NCBI GenBank assembly: GCA_017469645.1
Contig: JAFUFY010000016.1
Location: 1-64,000 of the forward strand
Source of the DNA: Campylobacter sp.
GTDB lineage: Bacteria > Campylobacterota > Campylobacteria > Campylobacterales > Campylobacteraceae
Direction of reading: 5' to 3'
Length of the DNA stretch: 64,000 nucleotides
Below, one piece after another: positions 49,408-64,000 of the stretch. The notes beneath the pieces were generated by a model. It was not told where the DNA came from. It worked only from the letters and a program-made list of their open reading frames with translations, and did no database searches. The stretch's first letter is position 1. Every line of letters begins with the position of its first letter. Position numbers and translations under genes: made by a program.

Positions 49408-52131
49408 CTATTTTAAAATTTCTAAAAATTCACTCTCGTCAATCATCTCTTTTTCTATAAGAGTTTTTGCGATTTTATCGATTTTATCCCAGTTTTCTTC
49501 AATTAATGCTTCGCATTTTTTGCTAAGTTCTGCCATAAGTTCTAAAACTTCTTTTTCGGCTAACTCCGCTATATAGCCAGTTTTGCTTTGGTTGGCTAAA
49601 TTTAACGAGCCAAATTTGCCCATGCCGAGATTTTTAGTAGCCCAAAATAACAAATTTGTTGCTCCTTCTAAATCGTTTGAAGCCCCGCTATTTATGCCCT
49701 TTTCGCCACTGATTTTTTTCTCGGCAGTTCTACCAGCTAGACAAATCAAAACTTCGTTTTTTATGTCCTCAAAGCTTTTACTAGTTTGCATTTCATCTTG
49801 GTTATAGGAAACAAATCCAAGTGCCTTGCCCCTTGGCATAACCGTAATCTGCTCGATTTTAATCTCAGGACGCAATAAATGCGAAATCACAGCATGCCCA
49901 GCTTCGTGATATGCTGTGGCACTAAGCTCATCTTGGATACTTTTACTAGATATTTTTTCGCCATATTTCACGGTATTTATCTGCTCTAAAAGAATTTCTT
50001 GCGAAATTCCGTCAAGACCTCGTTTTATAACCTCATACGAAGCTTCTCGTTTGACTTTGGAAAGATCGGCACCGCTCATAAACGAACTAAATTTGATAAG
50101 TTTTTCTCTATCGATTTTACCAGCTGTTGGGAGCTCTAAAATTTTATCGATAAAATAACCCCTAGCTTCTGGGTCTAGCATTCCAACCTCAACCTTTAAA
50201 TCAATGCGACCGCTTCTAGTAATGGCTGGATCTAGTTTTTCTGGCAAATTTGTCGCAGCTATGATAAAAATGTCAGCCCCGTCTGAAAATCCATTGATTT
50301 CAGTTAAGAGTTGATTTATCTGCACATCAAATCTCGTTCCATCTTCTCTACTACCGAAAACATCAATTTCATCGATAAATATGATAGAAGGTGCATACTC
50401 TCTTGCTCTTTTAAAGACCTTTTGCATGGTTTCGATATCTAAAATTTCAGTTCCAGTCGTCTGGATAAAAGGCAAATCAGCCTCATGTGCAAACGCCTTT
50501 GCAAGCATTGTTTTACCAGTCCCAGGAGGTCCATACAAAAGCATTCCGCGCGGAGCGTGAATTCCATATTTTTTGAGCTCTTCTTTGTTTAATAAAAGCC
50601 TTGTAATCTCTTTTAGTCTAGCCTTAACCTTATTGTGTCCTGCAATATCCTCAAAACAAGTATCTGGCAAATCAACTAAAATCGAACCAACTCCCCCTCC
50701 AAAATCGCTTGATTTGGGTAGTTTTTTGAGCTCGGCATTTTTATAGGTTAAATTTAAAATTCCGTCTTTTACATCAATGCTATGCTTTAAATCAACTGTT
50801 TGATTTTTTCTAAAACAATCATTTATAAACTTATCAATCGTTGTATTTTCTAGAATTTTATCAATCGATTTGATAACCTCTTGCTCGACACTAATACAAA
50901 TTTCATCGATATTAAGATCTAATCTATCTATCAAAAAATCTTGCAAAAGCTTAAACATTTTTTGCGAAAATTTAGATTTTAGCTCTCTTGCATCAAATGA
51001 CGGAAGCATATTTAAGATTAAAATTTTAATTAGCTCTTTTTTTGCTGTTTCATTAAATTCAATATTTACAAAATTTTTTTCAAAATTTGCAATCTTATCA
51101 TCCAAAATAGGTTTTGCGATTTTTTCATAGGCTTCGTAATTTAGCTTATTAAAAAGCGCAATCTCGCCCTGAGAGATACGGGATAAAAACTCAGGTTTGA
51201 ATAAATTTTGCCCTCTATAATTATGTTCGGAAGATAATTTTTCTAAAATCATATTCTCGGCATTTTTAGCATTTTCATCCAAAAGTTTCAAGAAGCTTTC
51301 GTTTCGATAAAGCTCACTTCCGACATTTGAGGTAAATACAAAAATACACTCCCTAAAATCGATCTCTTCATCGCTAAATTTATCCCTCGTAAAACCACTT
51401 CCAAGAATATCTAAAAATGTATCTTGGACACTTATATGGGCTTTTTCGATTTCATCAAATAAGATTATAGACTTTGGATTTTCTTTTACAAATTTAGTTA
51501 GTTCGCCCTCGGCTGAACTTTCCCACACAGGCGTTGAACCGACTAGTTTAAAGCTAGCATCTTCTTCATCTTTATAATGCGCCATGCTAAACTCTTTAAA
51601 TCTATATCCGTCAAAAAAATCCTTTAAAGTCTTCGCAAGCTCGGTTTTGCCGGTCGCTGGTGGTCCTAGAAAAAAGAAAATTCCTCTTATAGAATTAGCA
51701 TTTTTCGAGCTTACCCCAGCTATCTTGCTCATAACCGCATCAATTGCCATATCTTGCGAAAAAATTCTATCTTTTAGCTTGGCTTTTGTATCTTTGATTT
51801 TAGCCAAAAGGCTCTTTGTATTAGACTTCAAGGTTCCTATGTCGGTTTTTTCTATATAGAAATTATTTTCTAAAAAAAGCCTTCTTATAGCTATTATTTC
51901 TTGGGTAAATTTTACTTCGCCACTATATTTAGCTTCCAGAATTTTATTTCTATTAATTTCTATTTCGAATTCTTTTGGCTCGTAACCCTGACTTTTAAGA
52001 AGCTTTAAAAATTTTCCATTTTTTATGTAAAAATGATTTAAAGCTTCAAAAAAGGTAGTTTTACTAATTTCCTTATTTTGTTTTAAAATTGCAATGGCTT
52101 TCGCCACTAAAAAAATATCCTTTATTGTCAT
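49408..52131 (-). CDS. Soluble Clp-type AAA+ / FtsH-type AAA+ - M41 zinc protease chimera
   Basis: A 907-aa protein with no membrane segment. Residues ~110-400 are a Clp/HSP100-type module: Walker A GPPATGKT (156-163), Walker B ILFDEIEKAH (223-232), Arg finger region FLSRISQ (about 318). The pore-loop position reads PVWES instead of GYVG. Residues ~490-700 are an FtsH-type AAA domain: GPPGTGKT (534-541), IIFIDEID (583-590), TRSGRID (638-644); its FVG pore-loop segment is missing. Residues ~735-907 are an M41 peptidase: HEAGH (742-746) and Asp820 in GASNDLEGAT, the full zinc set. It follows a YbjN-like gene by 12 nt. A cytoplasmic unfoldase-protease with the upstream protein as adaptor or substrate selector is inference. 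Confidence 0.85.
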   Translation of the reverse strand: MTIKDIFLVAKAIAILKQNKEISKTTFFEALNHFYIKNGKFLKLLKSQGYEPKEFEIEINRNKILEAKYSGEVKFTQEIIAIRRLFLENNFYIEKTDIGTLKSNTKSLLAKIKDTKAKLKDRIFSQDMAIDAVMSKIAGVSSKNANSIRGIFFFLGPPATGKTELAKTLKDFFDGYRFKEFSMAHYKDEEDASFKLVGSTPVWESSAEGELTKFVKENPKSIILFDEIEKAHISVQDTFLDILGSGFTRDKFSDEEIDFRECIFVFTSNVGSELYRNESFLKLLDENAKNAENMILEKLSSEHNYRGQNLFKPEFLSRISQGEIALFNKLNYEAYEKIAKPILDDKIANFEKNFVNIEFNETAKKELIKILILNMLPSFDARELKSKFSQKMFKLLQDFLIDRLDLNIDEICISVEQEVIKSIDKILENTTIDKFINDCFRKNQTVDLKHSIDVKDGILNLTYKNAELKKLPKSSDFGGGVGSILVDLPDTCFEDIAGHNKVKARLKEITRLLLNKEELKKYGIHAPRGMLLYGPPGTGKTMLAKAFAHEADLPFIQTTGTEILDIETMQKVFKRAREYAPSIIFIDEIDVFGSREDGTRFDVQINQLLTEINGFSDGADIFIIAATNLPEKLDPAITRSGRIDLKVEVGMLDPEARGYFIDKILELPTAGKIDREKLIKFSSFMSGADLSKVKREASYEVIKRGLDGISQEILLEQINTVKYGEKISSKSIQDELSATAYHEAGHAVISHLLRPEIKIEQITVMPRGKALGFVSYNQDEMQTSKSFEDIKNEVLICLAGRTAEKKISGEKGINSGASNDLEGATNLLFWATKNLGMGKFGSLNLANQSKTGYIAELAEKEVLELMAELSKKCEALIEENWDKIDKIAKTLIEKEMIDESEFLEILK

Positions 52132-52143
52132 AAATTTTTCTCA

Positions 52144-52707
52144 TTAAATGGAAGATTCATCTTCCTCTATTGTAGGGAAAGGAAAATTATATTCATCTCC
52201 TCTATCTATTTTAAACGAGTTATCAAAATTTTCAGGCACTGGTTCGCCTGTTTCTAACATATATAGAATTTTGTTAACATCGGCAACCGAATCCATAACA
52301 AAGTCTAAGACACTTTTAAAAAGGTTAAATGTAAGTGGATTATCTTCCAAAATAATCATTGCTCTATAAGAAAGCTTCCCAGCTGTATCAATCTCCCATG
52401 CACCACAAGCATAGTGGGAGTTCAATTCGAAAAGTTCTTGTATTATGAAATTAAAATATTTTGCATTTTTATCTATTTTGATAGGTTCCATACCCACTAA
52501 CATTGGCTTCAATCTAAAATTAACAATCGTACCATCATTATATGTCCGAATACTGTGACCGATTATCTTAATTGGCGATGATAGCACAAAACTAGTAAAA
52601 ATTAATTGATCAGGATCTTGATCAGGATCGCCAGCGTTAATTTCCGCCAAACCACGACCCATTGCGTTGAAGTAATAATTTCTGATTTCATTTAATGTAG
52701 TTGCCAT
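52144..52707 (-). CDS. YbjN/CesT-like protein paired with the Clp-FtsH chimera
   Basis: A 187-aa acidic soluble protein. The pattern of strands and helices (FNFIIQELFELNSHYACGAWEIDTAGKLSYRAMIILEDN... FKSVLDFVMDSVADV) resembles the YbjN or type III-chaperone (CesT) fold: a beta-sheet with WEID and a following long helix. The family call is moderate. A strong GGAGTAAGTT site precedes ATG 52707. It ends 12 nt before the protease gene, so the two are one operon. An adaptor or chaperone function is inferred from the pairing. Confidence 0.72.
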   Translation of the reverse strand: MATTLNEIRNYYFNAMGRGLAEINAGDPDQDPDQLIFTSFVLSSPIKIIGHSIRTYNDGTIVNFRLKPMLVGMEPIKIDKNAKYFNFIIQELFELNSHYACGAWEIDTAGKLSYRAMIILEDNPLTFNLFKSVLDFVMDSVADVNKILYMLETGEPVPENFDNSFKIDRGDEYNFPFPTIEEDESSI

Positions 52708-52961
52708 AACTTACTCCTAAATAATAAAATTTTTTACAATTTTCATTGAAATTTACGAATTATACAGATATATATATACATATATGCTTAAAATTTTTAA
52801 GAAGTAGATTTGTAGTATTTTGGCTTTGCATATAGCTAATTTTTTTGGAATTTTAAGGTTTATCGGCTTCGTAAGACAGACCCTTGCCCAGTGATTTTTT
52901 AAATACTACGCTGAAATTTAAAATTATCAAATTCGCATACAGCCGTGTCATTGTAAGTATC

Positions 52962-53029
52962 GTAGGGTGGGCATCCTTGCCCACCATAAGGTTGCCAAAT
53001 TTTTCGGTAGGCAAGGATGCCCACCCTAC
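52962..53029. repeat. Head-to-head pair of GTAGGGTGGGCA palindromes (copies 4 and 5)
   Basis: Copy 4 (52962-52985, GTAGGGTGGGCA-TCCT-TGCCCACC) and copy 5 (53006-53029) are complementary over 23 of 24 bases with a 20-nt spacer, so the pair itself can fold into a 24-bp hairpin. It lies in the 376-bp gene-free stretch 52708-53083, upstream of the YbjN/protease operon. The rest of that gap is AT-rich and includes a short TATATATATACATATAT tract near 52765; I see no gene in it. Confidence 0.9.
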
Positions 53030-53083
53030 TTATCTAAAAATTAAATTTTTAACGCTTTTTGTATATCTTTTGTAACTTTAAAA

Positions 53084-53503
53084 TTATTGATTTGTTCTAA
53101 CAAGCTTTATATCGATATTTGTGAAATTTTTGTCATTAGTGATGATAAATTTACATTTTGCAAATTTGGCACAAAAGTATTGGTGTAAATCTTCATAATC
53201 CAAACCCACATTTTTATCCATAAAATTTAAAATTTGTTCATCACACGATTTATCAGGATAATAAATCTCCCATAAATCATCGTCAAATACTATACCTTTT
53301 AGAAATTCTTTCGTTTGCGACCACATATTGTTTTTCTCAGACCCAATATATGAAATCGTAGCCAAGCTTATGCTATCTACTACCAAAATATAATTTTTCG
53401 CTACAAATTCATTAATCGCTTTGATTGTATTTTTAGAGTTAGTTCTTACAGATATTAGTAAATCCAGCAATATATTTGTATCTAAGAAAACTTTATTTCG
53501 CAT
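53084..53503 (-). CDS. PIN-domain toxin (VapC-like RNase)
   Basis: A 139-aa PIN domain, expected to be a metal-dependent RNase. The first acidic residue is Asp8 (FLDTNILLDLL), later ones in LDYEDLHQYFCAKF, and Asn/Asp in IITNDKNF, the usual PIN ending. It overlaps the small upstream gene by 11 nt, the classic antitoxin-toxin layout. Confidence 0.85.
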   Translation of the reverse strand: MRNKVFLDTNILLDLLISVRTNSKNTIKAINEFVAKNYILVVDSISLATISYIGSEKNNMWSQTKEFLKGIVFDDDLWEIYYPDKSCDEQILNFMDKNVGLDYEDLHQYFCAKFAKCKFIITNDKNFTNIDIKLVRTNQ

Positions 53504-53720
53504 AGCGTTTGGCTCTTATTTTTTTGACTTCTTCGTCTGTAATATTATCATCTATAAGCCCGGTTATGGTTTTTAGACGATTTAGTCTATCTTTTATGGA
53601 AGATACTTCGTCGCTAGAATTGATTTTTTTAAGCTTTACTTTCAAGCCAAAAAGACCTTTTATGCCTTTTTTTATTTCGTCAAAAGAAATATCATTGGAG
53701 TAAGTTAATATCGCTTCCAT
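53493..53720 (-). CDS. Putative antitoxin partner of the PIN toxin
   Basis: A 75-aa basic protein. It starts MEAILTYSND, then contains FDEIKKGIKGLFGLKVKL and a helical C-terminus (SSIKDRLNRLKTITGLIDDNITDEEVKKIRAKRYAK). I do not recognise a DNA-binding fold with certainty. The assignment rests on size and overlap with the PIN gene. ATG 53720 follows AAAGGAAAGCACT. Confidence 0.7.
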   Translation of the reverse strand: MEAILTYSNDISFDEIKKGIKGLFGLKVKLKKINSSDEVSSIKDRLNRLKTITGLIDDNITDEEVKKIRAKRYAK

Positions 53721-53804
53721 AGTGCTTTCCTTTATAATTTTTCCAAGCGATTATAGCCAAAATTATATAAATTTGTAATTATTGATTTTTTGGTAGTGTT
53801 TATT

Positions 53805-54191
53805 TCAATCTTTAACAATCGCAAAGCGTCCGCCGCCGCAGACTAGCAAACAAAAAGAAATTCCGATATAAAGGTATAAAATTTCGGCTGCAAAACCGCC
53901 GTGAGAGCTCATCGCAGTTAAATCAGGGTAAGCAACATAAAGTATAATGCCACATAGTCCTAAAACTAATAAGGCACCGATTCGGCAAAATAGCCCAAGA
54001 ATAATCATCACAGGCGCAACAATCTCGCCCAAATAAACACCATAAGCCACAAATTCAGGGATATTTTTTGCTATAAGCATACTTTTTACGCCACTAACGC
54101 CGTTCATTATCTTTGCAACGCCGTGCATAAAAAGGCAAACACCAAGCGACAAACGCAAAAGCAAAAGTCCAAAATTTGTAAAACTTCTCAT
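53805..54191 (-). CDS. DoxX-family inner-membrane protein
   Basis: A 128-aa four-helix membrane protein of the DoxX family: LLLRLSLGVCLFMHGVAKI at the N-terminus, FVAYGVYLGEIVAPVMIILGLF, further helices, and the C-terminal GGGRFAIVKD. Family members are linked to thiosulfate or redox handling, but the role here is not known. A 3' fragment of a second copy lies at 49289. It is the gene just after rpoC, 51 nt downstream. Confidence 0.85.
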   Translation of the reverse strand: MRSFTNFGLLLLRLSLGVCLFMHGVAKIMNGVSGVKSMLIAKNIPEFVAYGVYLGEIVAPVMIILGLFCRIGALLVLGLCGIILYVAYPDLTAMSSHGGFAAEILYLYIGISFCLLVCGGGRFAIVKD

Positions 54192-54242
54192 AATATCTCA
54201 CCAAATTTAAAAAAGGCGGAGCCATTGCCCCGCCTTTGGAAG

Positions 54243-62889
<8,647 letters not shown>

Positions 62890-62928
62890 TTAGACTACCT
62901 CGTAGTTGTATATTTTAAAAAGAAAGAA

Positions 62929-62982
62929 GTGCTAAATTCAGCGAATTTAGCACACATTAGTTTCGAAAAGAAAATTCTTTTC
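62929..62982 (-). promoter_or_regulatory. rplL-rpoB intergenic hairpins (attenuator/processing site)
   Basis: Two stem-loops lie in the 97-nt spacer: GTGCTAAATTC / GAATTTAGCAC (62929-62939, 62943-62953, 3-nt loop) and GAAAAGAA / TTCTTTTC (62965-62972, 62975-62982). This is where other bacteria have a partial terminator or an RNase cut that sets the ratio of L7/L12 to RNA polymerase. The role here is inferred. Confidence 0.55.
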
Positions 62983-62986
62983 TCAA

Positions 62987-63364
62987 TTATTTAAGCTCGA
63001 CTTTTGCTCCGGCTTCTTCTAATTCTTTTTTAGCTTTTTCAGCTTCTTCTTTATTTAGTCCTTCTTTAAGAACTGACGGTGTTCCTTCAACAGCGTCTTT
63101 TGCTTCTTTTAAGCCTAGACCAGTTAAAGCTCTAACTACTTTAATAACACCGATTTTATTTGCACCAGCGTCAGTTAAAACAACATTGAATTCTGTTTTT
63201 TCTTCTGCTGCTTCACCACCAGCTGCACCACCTGCTGCACCAGCTACCATAACAGGAGCTGCGCTAACACCAAATTTTTCTTCGAATTCTTTTACCAATT
63301 CGCTAAGTTCTAAAACTGAAAGATTAGAAATAAATTCTAATACATCTTCTTTTGTAATTGCCAT
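62987..63364 (-). CDS. rplL: 50S ribosomal protein L7/L12
   Basis: A 125-aa stalk protein. The N-terminal dimer domain, an Ala/Gly-rich hinge ([19 protein letters not shown]) and the globular C-terminal domain ([21 protein letters not shown]) that recruits GTPase factors are all present. It follows rplJ by 21 nt. Confidence 0.98.
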   Translation of the reverse strand: MAITKEDVLEFISNLSVLELSELVKEFEEKFGVSAAPVMVAGAAGGAAGGEAAEEKTEFNVVLTDAGANKIGVIKVVRALTGLGLKEAKDAVEGTPSVLKEGLNKEEAEKAKKELEEAGAKVELK

Positions 63365-63385
63365 TTTTAATCTCCTAAATTTTTA

Positions 63386-63865
63386 TTATGCTGTTTGTTC
63401 TTTTTTTTCTTTAAGCGCATTTAAGCCGATTGTAAAATTTTGAATCGGTGCGTTCCAAACTTGAAGTAACATTGCGATAAGTTCGTCTCTTGAAGGCATT
63501 TTTGACAATGCAACGACTTTTTCCACACTTGCAACTTCGCCGTCGATAAAAGCTGTTTTTAATTTGAAAAATTCATTTTTTTCTTCAAATTTAGCAGCGA
63601 CTTTACAAACTGAAAGCTGATCGCCCCATAAGAAAATATTTGTATCTTTAAAACTCATACCTTCTTTTTCGGCATTTTTAAGAGCGATATTTGCTAGTGT
63701 ATTTTTTATGATTTTAACTTTTACATTTTGTTCTTTTGCGCTATTTCTTAAAACTTCAAGTTCTTTAACGCTAAGACCTTTAAAATCGGAAACGACAATA
63801 GCTTCGCTAGAAGCGAATTCATCTTTAAGTTCTGCTAAAATTTTAGCTTTTTCATCTCTCGTCAT
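63386..63865 (-). CDS. rplJ: 50S ribosomal protein L10
   Basis: A 159-aa L10, which anchors the L7/L12 stalk to 23S r[25 protein letters not shown] and [12 protein letters not shown] are family features. ATG 63865 follows AAGGAGAACCTGT. First gene of the rplJ-rplL-rpoB-rpoC unit; rplA should lie beyond the window edge. Confidence 0.97.
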   Translation of the reverse strand: MTRDEKAKILAELKDEFASSEAIVVSDFKGLSVKELEVLRNSAKEQNVKVKIIKNTLANIALKNAEKEGMSFKDTNIFLWGDQLSVCKVAAKFEEKNEFFKLKTAFIDGEVASVEKVVALSKMPSRDELIAMLLQVWNAPIQNFTIGLNALKEKKEQTA

Positions 63866-63950
63866 ACAGGTTCTCCTTTCCGATCGGTGATTTCAGGAAG
63901 AGCGGGTTAAATTTAACCCAATTAAGCAAAAAGCCTCTAACCCTCTCCAA
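63866..63950 (-). promoter_or_regulatory. rplJ leader with GGGTTAAATTTAACCC palindrome
   Basis: The leader before rplJ holds a perfect 16-bp palindrome (63904-63919) and GGTTAGAGG / GCTTTTT elements. L10 leaders often bind the L10(L7/L12) complex for autogenous control; such a role is likely here but the exact fold is not resolved. Bases up to 64000 show no gene. Confidence 0.45.
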
Positions 63951-64000
63951 TCTAAGATAAAAAAATTTATTTAATTATTTTAAATCCATTAATTCTTGGC

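Noticed and set aside
49334-49576. Plus-strand frame beginning at the palindrome at 49342
   Set aside because: Product starts with the repeat translation and then runs antisense to the protease gene.
52884-53075. Small frame across the palindrome pair (product with GWASLPT and VGKDAHPT)
   Set aside because: It is a translation of the repeat itself; a similar peptide comes from the copy at 49342.

Overview
The window looks like a core chromosomal segment of a Campylobacter species that is not C. jejuni or C. coli. Three things point there. The DNA is AT-rich, with many AAATTT-type words. The proteins are Campylobacter-like (NspC, the epsilon-type malate:quinone oxidoreductase, RacRS, separate rpoB and rpoC). 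Several gene blocks also match neighbourhoods I remember from C. jejuni: ileS-small ORF-gatA-guaB-xseB-nitrilase, uvrC-hypothetical-guaA, murC-hypothetical-mutS2, recR-racS-racR/dnaJ, and rplJ-rplL-rpoB-rpoC ... rpsL-rpsG-fusA. The species cannot be named from this sequence alone.

Layout. 0.2-7.2 kb: nspC, moaD-moaE, a membrane protein, ridA, an orphan TRAP solute-binding protein, mqo and a small P-loop kinase. 7.2-15.7 kb: a minus-strand run (ileS, a 41-aa membrane peptide, gatA, guaB, metX, xseB, a nitrilase-fold protein, a ThiF-like protein) with many short overlaps that suggest translational coupling. 15.8-20 kb: a CinA-like protein, a lipoprotein, a Sel1/Hcp-type Cys-repeat protein bracketed by palindromic repeats, a zinc metallopeptidase and tRNA-Arg(CCT). 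20-24.7 kb: a giant hybrid histidine kinase and a CheY-like regulator. 24.9-33.7 kb: uvrC, a hypothetical gene, an LptM-like lipoprotein, guaA, a methyltransferase, mutS2 and murC. 33.9-36.6 kb: two tandem paralogous secreted pentaheme cytochromes c. 36.7-41 kb: recR, racS/racR, dnaJ and a flavin reductase-like gene. 41.2-44.2 kb: fusA-rpsG-rpsL. 54.2-63.9 kb: rpoC-rpoB-rplL-rplJ.

The accessory part is the ~10 kb between rpsL (44.2 kb) and rpoC (54.2 kb), all on the minus strand. It holds two compact modules. Module A (49.16 down to 44.33 kb) is a tightly packed three-gene set: an SAM methyltransferase, a DUF1848 protein with a Cys cluster, and a 1013-aa SF1 helicase with an unrecognised N-terminal half. 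Module B (52.7 down to 49.4 kb) is a YbjN/chaperone-like protein followed by a soluble 907-aa protein that joins a Clp-type AAA+ module to an FtsH-type AAA+/M41 zinc protease. Module B is bracketed by inverted copies of a GTAGGGTGGGCA palindrome and abuts a 14-codon remnant of a DoxX gene. An intact doxX lies at the other side of the island, together with a PIN-domain toxin-antitoxin-like pair.

Other points of note: rpsL codes for Arg at position 88, the classic streptomycin-resistance substitution site. The nitrilase-fold protein appears to lack its catalytic Cys and Lys. Two short genes (41 and 44 codons) are easy to miss.
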